A stretch of 64,000 bases of DNA from Isoetes taiwanensis (GCA_021234155.1 JAJEKV010000091.1:1617501-1681500), one strand, 5' to 3'; shown: positions 34,970 through 47,719, counted from the stretch's first letter. Notes: generated by a model from the letters alone, not told the origin. Made by a program: numbers and translations.

Positions 34970-37900
34970 TTACTTTGGCCTGTGGAGATACTCAGGCAAA
35001 GTGTCAATATACTTGAGCCAAAATGGCCCAGCTTCTGCACTGTCGACAGCCTCTGGTCCAACTCGATATGCTTGGACAACAAACTGGTCAGTTCTTGTCC
35101 TGGTAAAATGTAAATAGGTGTGAAAACCATGTGAAATCATGAAACAGGAAATTGGTAAATAAGTAGCATTGCACATACCGGCCCTTAAAATTATATAACC
35201 AACAAACATATGCTGCACCAAAATACATGGATACAAATGGCTTGGAGAGATCCTCCACAGATTTTATCCGATAAGCTTTGTATCCTAAATCACTGAGAAA
35301 ATGGATGCCAAGCATGTCAACTTAAATGTATGGTCTACAGAGTGCAAGGTAGCATGTAAAAAACTGGCCTTACGTATAAATCCAAAGTGCCCTCTGATAG
35401 GGTATCTGCATGATTCCAGTTGGTGGATCAATTCCATGCAACAATCGCTTGCTAGATATTTCGGCAATAGTACAAAGCATAGCCTAAAAACCAGAAACGT
35501 AATTTGTCATTTGCGAGCTGGAGAATAAGAAATAGCTTCTTCATGATCTGCTACAGGTTTCACCAATGTAACTCAATGCAACGCAGTTTAATAATTATCT
35601 TGGATGGCAATTTATTCTACAGTGCTATTAGACATGGACGGAGCTAGCTACAGTTTTGCATATGGAATTCTGACCACACGGCACCCGTCAGAATGAAGTC
35701 ACTCACAGGATTCACCCCACGTTCCATAAAGTATCGTGAAACAATAATTTCTGCAACTCCCTGGAATAACGTAAGAAACAGCCTATTAAGTAGAAAGTGA
35801 ATGAAACCGTAATAGTCCAATAGCAAATGAACATAAGAAGAAATGAACAAATCTTCCAAAAGGTGCTACCAAAATGAAGACCAATAAGGCCATACCAAAC
35901 ATTACACAGACCTAATGTGAGGATTCACATATTCCCAAGATGGAATGCCCAAAAGCAATGGTGTTCTGACATAGGCATGCTACTGCTAACAACATTACAT
36001 TCTAGGTATGGTCCCATGCAAAAGAAACTTCATCATAGAAGACTTTGCCCATAGAAAAAGGATCTGAACACAAAAACTATAAATTTTACAAAGTGAATTT
36101 GAAGCACATATACTACCTAACTTAGATATATGGCTCCCCAAATCAACAGAAACTGCAGAACATAGAATCATGAATGCCTATTTAGGTGACTCTGTTTGTT
36201 CTACTTATGAAATATGGCATGTTATGTAATACCTTGGCGGAGAAACCCTATAGGAAGGAAATGCTCATATTCTTTTTAAGAACTTTATGTGCAAACACAG
36301 ACCTTTTGCATAGGCTCCAATGCAAAAAGTGCCAGATGCCAAACTACCTTATGCATGCCTAGTTAGCTGCACTCCATAGAAGAGACTTCATGTAGGATGT
36401 GGAAAGGTCTCATGCATCAAGTGAATAAAGAAGAATGGCACATGAGAAGTTAAAGTAAGCAAAGCACTTCACTACCTTAAGTTCTATCTTCGTAAGGTAT
36501 GGCCGCATGTCATCATCTCGAGAAAAACGCACTTTTCCATGTACTTCTCCAGCCCTTAACCACTCTCTCTTGACATCTGGATTACGCCACATCTCCTCCA
36601 TATCCTCAATAGATGTCCTCTCATCCCAATATACCCAGATTTTACCTAAGGCAATTGTTTCAAAATTATTCTCCTACATGAAATCTTCTGGTAAAATTAA
36701 AGAATTCCTTATTACAATCTGAACTGGGATATGTATTCTAAAAAGAGGAGGAAAAGAAGCCATAAATGCATTAGAGTTCCTCTGACATGTATCATCTGGC
36801 TAAATGCAAATCCGTAAAATTTTATTGCCATAGATCAGAATCTAGTGCCATTATACAACGGTCGACAAGTTATTTATACCCCAAATGTATTACAGCAAGG
36901 CATCTATCATTTCATGAAGATCAATTTCGTGCTGCTAATTCTCTTAGTCTAAGAACCATTAATTCTATCTTCATTGGAATCAGAAGGACACTTTATCTTC
37001 TTGTGTCCAACATATTATGAAATAAGAGGAAGGTACCGTCTTTTCAGACACCCAACCACTTTGAGGCAGCTCATGAACTTTCCAGACCAGAAATGCCTTG
37101 CTTTGTATAAGCTGATTCAGGATTAAAGCAAACAGTGCTGACTTCTTCTTTCGTAGTTAATCAGGCATCATTAAACAATAATGGGAAAAGGAAGTCAAAA
37201 GGGTCCACTGGGGGCACTCAGGAAATGGCCAAAAAGGTTAAGAAAGGACAGCCCCGAAAGAAGAAAAGGGACCATAGACACATATAAAGCATCACAGGGT
37301 TTTCTAGGTCCTATAAGTGGGTGCAATATACAGAATCATTGATAAGCTGTATCACTAAATTTTAGTCTTACTTTTCGCTAGATTTAATTAGCACTTTGAA
37401 CTAGGAGAATGCTCCTAGATGTCGAAGGCTTGCTGTATTGGTTTCGTAGATCCTATGGGTCGCCTGTAGACATTAATAAATTTTTCTTGCTTTCCTTCTT
37501 TCTTCAAGAATTGTAATAGCAGGTAATGAAGATCCTATGCTATGCCCATTAAAATTCTTGAAACCTGTTTGCGGAGACTACATGCTGGCAGTAAACTTAA
37601 AAGAAAAATAACGAAGATACTTCTAACATTTTACAGATGAGAGCCACCATTCAAATCATTCCTTCTCACTTCATAGATTAGCATAAAAATTATGACAGAA
37701 GACAAGTCAATTAACTTACCTGGTGATGGGCTAGTTGATGCAACAACACTCGCTACAGGACTAGACTCCAGAGAAGATGGTTCTTGTTGTGGCAGCTCCC
37801 TATAGAAATAAGTAATTCGATAAACTCAGCATACGATAATAAAAATTGTATTCCTTACATAAAGATATAAATACTGAGTATACACGCATGCCAACAAGGC

Positions 37901-38925
37901 CAACCGTAAACGAACCTGTGGAAGGGTAGACTTTGTTTTGCAATTAAGTACTTGTTCCAGTACTGCAATGAAGATTTATGTGCCGCATGCTCTGGGCCAG
38001 AATGATATGCCCTGACAATAAATTCTTCACTCCTTTTCCTGGATATAAGTCCAATGTTTTTAATGGTTAATGTCAGTTTAGATATTCATGACATGAAAAT
38101 GCTTACTTTCTCTCATACGATGACAACCACTTTAAGTATGCTACCCCAAAATAAACGCTTTCAAAAGGCCTATAGAGCATTGATGCCGTCCAGTCAACAG
38201 TGTATGCCCTGCAACCCATATCTCTGGAAAAGGAAATTCAAACCCTTTATTTAACAAACTTCCATAAACAGGCTACTAACTTACTATCCTGGCAGAAAAA
38301 TAAAATACAGTGCAAACATGCATGTGAAAATTGCAATTACCTGGAAATCCAATCAGCTCTAGACTTCGAAATTTGCATCAACCCGGTACATTCTTCGTTC
38401 AACAGGTCATATCGTTGGGTAAGTGGCTGCCTATCGCTTTCAATCTCAGCTATTGCACAAACCATAGCCTGCATAAGTACATTATCCAGCATATTTTAGT
38501 CTACTGACAGAGACACTTAGCATCCCATGCCAACATATGAATATCCTAAACAAATGTGTTCAGTGAGCTTCCTTACCACATCTATCCGTTTCTTAAAATA
38601 TTTGCTTGTAATAATTTCTGCGATAGCCTGTATGCATTGAGAACATTCATCATGAGATCATCATGCTGTTAACTTGCCCAGCTCAATGCAACTATACCAG
38701 AGAAAGATTTCATGCCAAACAAATTGGCATATATGTTGAACATCTTACTCTCATTTCAACTTGTGTAATGTATGGCTGCCCGTCGGGATTCCTCGGCATA
38801 TGAACCTTCTTACCCTGGCTTTCTCCTGCAGCAAGCCATTCTTTTTGCACATCAGGATGATTCCACATGGCTTCCATATCATCCTTGTCAACCCAGTCAT
38901 CCCAAAACTTCATTCCAGGAGCCAT
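34970..38925 (-). CDS. Two-module lytic-transglycosylase-like (SLT/lysozyme-fold) protein, 11 exons
   Basis: Exons (minus): 38925-38749, 38627-38577, 38468-38341, 38223-38107, 38038-37916, 37799-37720, 36645-36476, 35760-35707, 35483-35374, 35292-35179, 35099-34970. All junctions are GT-AG and the total is 418 codons including TAA. An in-frame TGA lies just above the ATG. Module 1 (about 1-200): MEAMWNHPDVQKEWLAAGES, IAEIESDR (candidate catalytic Glu86 of the ES motif), GLMQI (105-109), YFGVAYLKWL, IVRAYHSGPEHAA. A Ser/Pro-rich linker (about 199-225) leads to module 2: MEEMWRNPDVKREW, IAEISSKR, GIMQI (323-327), YFGAAYVCWL, VVQAYRVGPEAV. The SLT pattern E-S...G(L/I)MQ...AY..G fits both, but module 2 has Ser where the catalytic Glu is expected. 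The substrate in plants is unknown. A donor-like AAA|GTAAGT overlaps the stop, so a further exon is possible. Confidence 0.85.
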
Positions 38926-40440
38926 ACGACGTAATCACGTTCACCAGCTATGATGTAACATATGATTCATCCTCCTCCTCAATAAGCAAATAGAAGTGGA
39001 CAGCAAGGATTATGAAAAGACATGCGGCCCCTTTCAAACTGAGATTTTCCTCTGCAAAATACTATATATTAAAGAAAGTAGCAATATAACAAAGATAGCT
39101 CAAAGGAAACTTGCAACCACTTTAAGAAAACCCATGTAGACAGAAGTTAGGTTCACGTATGCTAAATGAATGTTGCTTCTGCCAAGCTGATGTAGTGCAA
39201 AAGCAAATCATAAATGGAAATTGCTTCTAAGTAGATTCGTACATGATCCTACTAGGCACCATTACCCTGATTGCTTATCTATTCTATATGTGGTTTTACA
39301 GCATAGCAGGAATCATAAACTTGGCAAGATAATAATGTAAATAAGAAAATAAAATACTACTCAAGTCAGCTTAAGGGCACGGGGAAAAAACATCTAAGAC
39401 ATATACGAGATCCGTTAGCTGAAGATAGTCGTCCCATATTAGAGGAAAAACTCAATTTGTATACGGTGAAAGTCTAAGGTTATACCTGCTGATGGTTCGG
39501 CATCAATGTCAAGTTGGCAGCATCTTGAAGCTTAACATTACAAACTGTAATTTGACCTGCTTTAGAATATGCTAGAGAAAGCACGGGCCTCTAAAAAAAG
39601 TTGCCAAATGCCAACACGTGGAGATTTATCTACCTTGAGCGCTCCTTATTGACGTAGAATAATGCTTGTCAATGCAGCCATATCAGTTGTCATCTGCCAA
39701 CCAGAAACATCAAGCCAACCTAATTACGTACTTTCTTTACCCTAGCGATCAGAACAAAAGGTGGTGAAACAAGCTTGCATTTTCTGCTGTGAATTGTCCG
39801 TCTGGGCACTGGGAGGCTTTAAAGCTCTAATATACAGCACAAAAATGAAAGACTAGAAAAGCATCCTACAACCAGATAGCATGATCACTCAATGGTACAT
39901 ATGATCGACGTGATATTAGCATTGAAAGCCGGATCATGGAATAGGGAAGGAAATTGATGGTCAGGCAAGATGATTCTTTGGCGACGTCTTGATGCCTGGC
40001 CGTCGGAATTTAGCATGCATCATCCCTGGAAGAAGATGAAGGAAGAAATAAAGCCAAAATAAATGGAAAAAAAGCGAAAAAAAGCACGGCCAACTTCAAT
40101 TTGAAAAGGCCCATTTCATATAAATATCAACATCATAGAGATTGGCTCAATGGTGCATATTCGTGGTGCTCATTTCTTCATTTTATTGAACAAGTAAAAG
40201 TTTCAACGACACAATTTTCATATAAAGACAATATAAGTTGGGCCATCGACTTCTCTTGGCGTGCATTTCTCTTTGGCCACGTGGCAGACACCGTTAACAC
40301 GAAATGGAAATTGGGGCATCCATTTTGCCAGCATGTAAACAATCGATAATGTTTTAGGTCAGGTTAGGTCGCCGCCAATCTTTCAGATCCATATGATTTC
40401 ATGTCCGTAGCTCTTGGAATGAGATGCAAGTGCAAAGCTC
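38926..40440 (-). other. Upstream region of the SLT-like gene; no other gene seen
   Basis: The stretch probably contains 5' untranslated sequence and promoter of the minus-strand gene. No frame with a recognisable domain. ORFs at 40.1-40.35 kb are short and unassigned. Confidence 0.4.
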
Positions 40441-40930
40441 CTTGAAATTGTTTCAGAGTCTTCCAACTTCAAGAGTCTATTGTTAATACTATTGTCCTCC
40501 AATTGGCCTTATGAATTGTCTGGAAGCATAGGAATAATGTGGCTCCGGCAAATAGGAAGTGTGATTTTACTTAGATGAAACTCAATTTCCAATTCAAGCT
40601 CATCAAATGTGCATAGCCCATAAGACTGCTAAATTAGTAAAATTTGATACTGATTGGCTTCACTTGGGGGGAGTTCAAGTCAACTTTTTTCTTTGTTTGC
40701 TTTGACTCTCTGATTGACCAGAATTCGTTCGTAGATTGCATGCAGCCTTCTTGAACAGTGTGGTTCAGATATTCAGGAGGACTCTTCTGCTGGATGAAGT
40801 TCCCACTCACCACTCTGGCACCCCGCGTCAGGCGGCCAAGGCAATCTTTCGGCTCAAATTTCTGCTCAAGGAAGCTTATAATGCATATATCCTTCACAAA
40901 TTTATTGGTTCCTACCAATGATCAACTTTC
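40440..40930 (+). mobile_element. Probable LINE / RNase H-region remnant
   Basis: Plus-strand frames near 40.5 kb give NCLEA, then NNVAPANRKCDFT, similar to the W.(I/L)WK.RNN pattern at the end of plant LINE ORF2. This is followed by IFRRTLLLDE and RLKFLLKEAYNAYILHKFIG. Too decayed for a firm assignment. Confidence 0.35.
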
Positions 40931-41129
40931 ATGGTCTGCTCGCCCTTAAATTGGTCTCCTCCCTTGCAAAAGAAGGGAAAAAGATTTATAGGCATTATAA
41001 ATAAGGATGACATAAAAAAAATGCCCTTCCCCTTGGAAGGACAAAAAATTACAGAACCTTTAAAATAAGGGCAAAGATTTGGAAAAGCCTTAAAATTCTA
41101 TTAACGTCAATATTAAATATATACAAGGG

Positions 41130-41840
41130 GCCGGCGCCATTTGCACCTCTGGGGATTAAACGCAAGTGCGCAATGTGTAGATGGTGCATCGATCCCTATG
41201 CATCAAGATATATAGGTGGCGAAAACTTTGACGTAATATACCTTGCTTGGTTTTTTGTTTGCTAGATTCTTCTTATGAAGATCCCTATGAAGCTTAGTAA
41301 AACTACTGGCTAATTATTTGATCAATCTCGGCAAACTCTCGTTCAAGTTCTGGTGAAACATCTATCAAATTCGTGGTTGAATGTTTGATCAAACTGCAAG
41401 TCAACTTCCTGGTTAAGTTGTGGTCAAATTTGCAAGTAAGCTTTAATTAACTTGTTAGTTGAACCTTCGTCTACCCATTTGGCTGAGCGCATAAGTGAAA
41501 CCTCTAGTCAATTCTAGTTATATGCTTTGGCAACACCTTATGCACTTTCGGGGAATGAATTCAAGTGCGTCCGATATGTAAAGGGAGCATCAGTCCTTGT
41601 GTATCAAGAGATATACGGGATGAAAATTTTGACTTGATATATCTCTTTTTTTCTCCCTTTTTTTTTGGCTGGATTCCCCTCGTATGTGACACTGCACATG
41701 AAGCCTAGTCAAACGACCACCCCCTTGACTAAACTCTCGTTCAAGTTGTGGTGAAAGTCGTGTTTCAGCATCTGGTCAAACTCAAGGTTAGCTTCTTGTT
41801 TCAAATTAAAAGGATTCTCATATGGCTATGTTGTTAGGTG
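41130..41840. repeat. Two diverged ~400-bp direct repeats
   Basis: CAAGTGCG...ATGTGTAGATGGTGCATC...CATCAAGATATATAGG at 41163 recurs in altered form at 41562 (CAAGTGCGTCC, GGGAGCATCAGTCC, TATCAAGAGATATACGG). The shared order continues through AACTCTCGTTCAAGTT(C/G)TGGTGAAA (about 41333 and 41729). No coding content. Confidence 0.6.
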
Positions 41841-41884
41841 AATTTCTTGTTGAGAAAATTTATTGCACATTTGTCCTTTGATTT

Positions 41885-41960
41885 TATTTTTTTTTCGACT
41901 CCAATTCTGATGCTTTATTCCAGTTCAGTGCATAGACTAGAATATAGGAACCTGTCCAAG
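41885..41960 (-). repeat. T-rich tract, possible LINE end
   Basis: TTTTATTTTTTTTTCGACTC followed by CTTTATTCCAG looks like the A-rich end of a minus-strand retroelement. Nothing to its right confirms this. Confidence 0.25.
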
Positions 41961-42962
41961 TCATAAAGCATGCATGAGTAAACTAAAATACAGCAGTTGT
42001 ATAGATAGATTTTCTTTAAGGCATCGTACGATTGTAATGATACGAAATAATTTTTGAAATTGAATTTTTAAGCATATGCTTCCACGTTTAAAGTATGGGA
42101 CAAAATTTGATGGTCTTTGTGGCCTGCCTGGCATGGAAGTTAACAATGTTCTAAATATGGCCATTAAATACTTTAAATGCCCAATGATGCAACTGTCTTA
42201 GAGGGTGTTGGTCTACAAAAGACCTTAAGAAATGGTTTTATAGTGGTCAATATATGACCTTGGAAAATGGTTAACAACAGGACATTGCTCTAAATTGCTT
42301 ATTGTTTCTATATATCTTCAAGTGTTGGGCATCATTGGATTACTTTATGGACTCTATAGCATGTCTTAATATTGAATCATATAATGTGAACGAGCAATGC
42401 GAAATCTGAGATGTATGCTTTGCTAAATACATGGGAAGTTTTTAGCCTATTTTTGCCTATGGTGCAATTATATTGCATAATATGCCTAATGTTTGTTTTG
42501 GCCTATGGTTCAAGCAAACCTAGGGCTAGAAAAAACATAAATAATGCAATGGTTAGAGGTGTTTGCTCGGCGATTTTTTAGGCTAAAGCGGCAGCCCAGA
42601 TGGTTTGAGCACTATCATGGAAATAATATCGTGGAAAATTTGACCTTTGGCAAAAATAAATGTTATTTTTTTTTTCTGACATTAAGCCGGCGCGAGATGG
42701 CATCTGGTCGCAGCATGTTTGCTCGCAGATGATCCGGCGTGGTCGCTCCGAATCCACATCTCTGAAGATAAATAAGGTTTTGAATCTGCCAGTTGATGTG
42801 GCCTGGGTTAATATGGCTTGTGATAATCGTTCACATGATTTAGTTAATGTGTTAAAAAATATGTCGGATTTCCCTGGTGTAGCCCGAAAACATCCCCGTA
42901 ATAGAATTATATGTTTGGTTTTCAAGTTTCCACAATCAGAGGTCGAATTAGATTCAATATAA

Positions 42963-43098
42963 GGGAAAATATCTCCCGAAGATTTTCCGGGAGATAATCC
43001 GCTCGGCGGCGCCGCCAGCAGTTGCGGCGCACGAGCGGACCGCTGGCGGCGCCGCCTCGCGGATTATCTCCCGGAAAATCCGAGGGAGAGATTTTCCC
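42963..43098. repeat. 57-bp-arm GC-rich palindrome (hairpin)
   Basis: Left arm 42963-43019 and right arm 43042-43098 pair over 57 bases with about six mismatches, around a 22-base loop. The outer part is GGGAAAAT(A/C)TCTCCC and GATTTTCCGGGAGATAATCC; the inner part is GGCGGCGCCGCCAGC, itself containing a GGCGCC core. The local GC content contrasts with the AT-rich flanks. There is no coding function. Such a structure would form a very stable cruciform or RNA hairpin. Confidence 0.9.
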
Positions 43099-43102
43099 GT
43101 GC

Positions 43103-43621
43103 GTAATGCAACGGAACCCTCAAATTTCGCCGTAACAGAAAAAAATTGGATCCAAGCTTCAGCGATGGTGGAGGTAGTAGATGACATGCCTGTACAAACA
43201 CGGTTCCGGGCACACAGTTTTTGCCTCTAGTTTTTGCACATAGCCCGAGCTCTAAGAAGGAATGATTTGCCTCCAGTTTTTGCACACAGCCCGAGCTCTA
43301 AGAAGATCCGATAGTGGCAACCTGTCAACTGGGCCGCCTCAATATCCAAAAAAATCCTTGCTCTGCCCCATTCTTGCAAAAAAATCTGCCTGGATCATCA
43401 AATCCGGAGGTCGGAGTATATGCCTCGAGTTCGTGGATCTCTGAATATGGTTGAAAGCAGAGCTCTGTGCGAAATAGCTCGGCGGCAAAATAGCTCTGTG
43501 CGAAATATGTATCTCTGTGCGAAATAGCTCGCCGGCGGCGCCGCTCCGTAACTTCCGGAAGCCAATTTCGTGTGATAAACTAGATGCAATAGAGGCGTAA
43601 TTTGAGGGTCCCGTTCATTAC
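43103..43621. mobile_element. MITE-like element with 27-bp terminal inverted repeats
   Basis: The left end GTAATGCAACGGAACCCTCA (continuing AATTTCGC) and the reverse complement of the right end GTAATGAACGGGACCCTCAA (continuing ATTACGC) differ at a few positions only. The 0.5-kb interior has two copies of AGTTTTTGCACA(T/C)AGCCCGA and three of CTCTGTGCGAAATA, and no ORF with a domain. It lies directly beside the 57-bp palindrome. No target-site duplication is evident. Confidence 0.65.
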
Positions 43622-45590
43622 TTGTGTAGAATTTACACATGGCAGAGAGGTCCGGGCAATTCTGCCTGTAGGCTGCTGTCTAGAGCGTTTTTCCAGTTAA
43701 TGAGATATCCAACTAAAACTCTAGAATTGACCCTCTTGGTCTTCAAATCCGGCTCCTTTGCCTCGAAATCCAGTTGTGTTTGCCTTTGAATCAGGCAAAT
43801 GCAACTATGTTTCTCTTTAAATAGAATTCAAGTTCCCATTTTGCCTGTGGATTAAAGATATGCAGGAGAAGGCTCTCGTAAAAGTCGAATCATGGGATTA
43901 GTCCACAAGCTTGATAAAATAATCACCTCGTTTCAAGCATTGTAGCACAGCAAGAGTTGGATTCACTATTTTGACACTATTATGTACATAGATTCGGACA
44001 CAAAAAGATAAGGTTTTCATTTTTGAATTTCTGTGCCCCTGTTTCGTGAAACCGTAGTTTTTTCAAATTTACAGCTATGGAAATCTCTTCACGCAGCCCA
44101 TTTTTTTAAGACATCTCTGTAGAGTACTTGATATTCCTCATGAGAAACATACACTACTGCTTATAATACTCTACATATCCAGGTTAAGGTTCAGAAACGT
44201 TGTTCGGATGAACCATACTTCCAATTGGATACAAATGTAAATAGATATGACGGCCCATTATTGTTATCCATTATTGTTGTCCTCCTCTGCAAGGATGTAC
44301 CAAGGAAATTGGAAAATAGTTGAAGGTACCATAGGTATGGTGATGGGGAAACCACTAACACCTTATCTTACAATATAAAGGTTGCAGAATTGGAAAAGTA
44401 CCTAAAGAATAGCTACAGAATGTTCTAGGCCAAGGAGATATGCAGGGCGTATATAGGAACCCTAATATCCAGCCCACCGCCCGACTCCGTAGCTTCATCG
44501 GTTCGGAATTGCAACCTAGGGCAGAAGTCTCAATTGAGGTAAGTACTTCATCCACATTGGGCGTTGTTCCAGAGAACTCCACAATGTTTTGACTTTTTGC
44601 ATTGAAAATTCGTTGCAACATTCAAATCCTTTGCCAATTGCGGATACACTGTACAGTAAGGAGAAAACTGGAAGATTTTAGCTCTGATTCTCGAATTTTT
44701 CCATCTTGGTTCTCAAATTTTAGGAGGAAATACCAACGCCAAGAAAATCTATGAACGGAACACTAGATTCGAGCTCATTTTCTTCAATTTGATCAACCGT
44801 AGAGCCAGAAAATGCCCACGATTCGGCCGATCTGCAAGCTCTAGAATAGTCAGAATTAAAAACAGAGTGATTTTCAGAACAAAAACTAGATTGATCCAGC
44901 GGGCTCCATAGTCACACACAGCTCCCTTACCTTTTGGCCGCATCAAATTGCACGGATTTAAGCTTCAAATCAGGGCCAAGAATAATCGACCCAGACCCGG
45001 GATTCTTAAGCCGTTCCGTTTCAACTGTTACCGTTCAATAGCTACTCTCAAATCCGGCCAAAACTGGCGCACACGATCTTCTTTCTGCACAAAAAACAAA
45101 AACCCAATTCAAAATCTGCGCTCGATAGATCAAATCCTGATGTGGAAAATCAAAAGTTCATGCAAAAAACGAACTGGAAATGAGAATGGATCGAAGAATA
45201 CCTTGAAATTGTGCGCGGATTGGGTTGAGAGGATGAGTGGAGGCTCGGATTTGGGCGGAAGGAGGGAGAGATGCAAATTTGTATGGTTGGGGACAGAACC
45301 CGTACACGAACGAGACGGTTTCACGTGCACTCCACCGCCCATAGGAAACAGGCGTCACATCCCGGGAAACCTCCCTGAAAATAGTGATAATTCCAAAAAT
45401 GTTTCCGGTTGGAACAATTTTATATATAGTCAGATAGCATTATTCTATATTTTTATTGTAAAAAAGCAAGAAATTCCTATATTAGAAAAAGCCAATTTCG
45501 AAAAGCAAAAGAAGAGGGAGAAAAAGGGGGAAGAATTGGAAAGGCAATGAAACGAACGATCATTTTTTTGGCAATGGGCAGGCGGGTAAA
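43622..45590. other. No supported gene
   Basis: The frames here, including a 200-codon plus-strand ORF at 44948-45550, show no domain. The composition of that ORF (basic, with long random-looking stretches) and overlapping minus-strand frames give no support for coding. Confidence 0.4.
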
Positions 45591-45599
45591 AAGAAAGAA

Positions 45600-47616
45600 A
45601 CCGAATGTTGTAACCTGCTCTATTTTCTTCAAGCGGCATGCATCTTCACCATTGCCCGCTAAATTTGATGAGATGCTTGAGATTGAGCACATGAGAGTTG
45701 TGGAAGTTTTGCAATTGATGTATTATGTTGCAACTAGAGACCAACCATTGGAAGCATATCCTTCTTTATGCAAGCTTCATAGATTCCCAAAAGCACCTGA
45801 CATGCCCCTTAGTAATGAATATTCAACTGCAAGAAGTTCTTGGTGGCTACGAAAATGGTTTATTTTCAGAAACTTATAAGCGAGGTATGTGATAGTCCAT
45901 ATTTCTCTTTGTTGATTGATGAGTCTACAGATTGTACGTTAACAAGTTATATGATTGTGTATGTCACATATCTCACTGATAAGGGCAATGGACTACTTAT
46001 GACTAGTTTTCTTGGCTTGATTGAGGTTGTAGATTGTGATGTGCTTCACTTATATGCTACATTGTGTGATTTCATGTGATATTGGTCTTGAGAAACATAA
46101 AATGATAGGCATAGCAACTGATGGTGCTTCTGTGATGGTTGGAGTGCATACTGGTGTTGCCACTAGTTCAAGGGTGAAATATCGCACATAGAGAAGCTTT
46201 AGTTGTCAAAGATGCTTTAAAGTGTTTCAAGATATGTATTGTTGTGGAGAAACTTACACGCAAGGTGAAAAAGTGGGTTGGAAAATCCCACATCAGACAT
46301 TCTGTTGTAAAATCTCTTGCACTTGCATTTAATTTGAAGCCATTGGAGGTGTTGCGAATTCATGATATTCATTGGCTCTCTAGAGGACAAGTTATGGCAC
46401 GTATTGTTGCTTTAATGCCTATTTTGATGGAGATTTGGTTAAATGAAGGGGGGGAGCTCTTGTTAGCTTTTACTAGTCTTAAGGTACAATTTTTTATTCA
46501 CTTGCTAGATGATGTGCTTTTCCAATGCAACATATTAATGCCATTTCTTAGTTGGTGAGTTCGGTGCAAGAGCAAAGTATTTCTCTGATTTTCAAGCAAT
46601 GGCAAAGTGTGGCTATATCTGATATAAGGATGCGCATGGAGTCATTCATCGTCATAGTCTTCATTTTGGACCTATTGGTGCACATAACACTATGCATATG
46701 TCTACATGGGGATCTTGCTTTGAAGAAGGTAAGTCCTTTGTGTGAAAAGTAATTGATGGCCTTGATAAAAGATTTGGTAATCTTGATTTATTTGAAGCAT
46801 CAAAGGTATTCTCTTCTCGTGATTATGATAGATCTTGATGATGATAATGTGCATGCTAAAACATGTGACAAATGGATGGAGGTGCTTATTGGCTCTCTCA
46901 ATGGAAGGATTGATGGACGAAAATGTCGAGTTGAGTGCATGGATTTCATTTTAAGAATGATAGGTCGTTGTCCAAGAACGTCTTTACATGAGGCTTGGCT
47001 TTTCAGTGGGTTTGAATTGGACTTAGGTCAACTATATCCTAAAATGAAGGAAGGAAGGAAGGAAGTATATTTTAACGTCCACGGAGGCCAACTGGCCTAT
47101 GAGACGGTGATATAATATAGCGGAAAGTTTTCAAACACAAAAGAAAACCACAGAAACCCTGTACAATGTGTCTCTACCACTGGGATGAAAAAACCCCCCA
47201 TGTGGAAGGAAAAACCTTTGTAGTAGGCGTTGAGAGGCCCTATCTGGGCGCTCAAACTCCATGTCCTTGTGAGGGACTCCCGACGGTGGAGACTTGCAAA
47301 ATGTAGGACGCGAGACGTGCAACCATTGGCGAAGGCCTCTACAGTGGAAGAAGCTATGGCAAAGGCCTCTACAGTGGAATGTGAAAGGGGTTTCTCAAAA
47401 TTGAATAGCATCAAAGACAATGATAGAAGTAGATTGGGCTTCAAAAGCTTAGATTTGTTAATGTTCATGTCATTAAATGGCCCGAAGAACATGGAAGAAG
47501 TTGATTGGTTATCTATTTACAAGGAATGGATGAATGTGAAGGAGAGACATATTGGGGAATTGTTGAAAGTTGTTTGGTGTTTAATCTTAAAGTTAACTTT
47601 ACCTTGTCTTGTTTAG
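45600..47616 (+). pseudogene. hAT transposase-derived gene (DUF4371 / ZNF862-like), broken
   Basis: Plus-strand pieces in shifting frames: EVLQLMYYVATRDQPLEAYP (about 45.7 kb), SPYFSLLIDESTDCTLTSYM (45.9 kb), GIATDGASVMVGVHTGVA (46.1 kb), LRIHDIHWLSRGQVMARIVA (46.35 kb), CERGFSKLNSIKDNDRSRLG and LLMFMSLNGP (47.4 kb). DEST and DGAS..GV are DUF4371 hallmarks; HWLSRG and ERGFS are the hAT catalytic-region and dimerisation blocks. At least four frame changes or stops and a LINE-A insertion (47.06-47.33 kb) disrupt it. Family knowledge: hAT transposases move TIR elements with 8-bp target duplications. TIRs were not found. The piece at 47.33-47.38 kb also has a 30-bp tandem duplication (AAGGCCTCTACAGTGGAA). 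Confidence 0.8.
47048..47327 (-). mobile_element. LINE-A copy 3, 3' end, inserted in the hAT gene
   Basis: Minus strand: CTCATAGGCCAGTTGGCCTC, CGTGGACGTTAAAATATA, then (CTTC)4 (seen as GAAGGAAGGAAGGAAG at 47046-47064). The matching 3' region includes AAAACCCCCCATGTGG (plus strand). The hAT frame ends in the left flank and resumes on the right. The element is 5'-truncated to about 250 bases. Confidence 0.75.
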
Positions 47617-47719
47617 TACTCTAATCTTTTCTTGAACTCATGCATATAAGCTTTGTTTTCTAAAAATTGTTCTTTGATAGATAAATGTTATTTTATAATG
47701 AATTTTGTGGTAAATAAGG

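Noticed and set aside
44948-45550. 200-codon plus-strand ORF, the longest short of the LINE region
   Set aside because: No recognisable domain, overlapping frames open on the minus strand, and composition typical of translated non-coding DNA.
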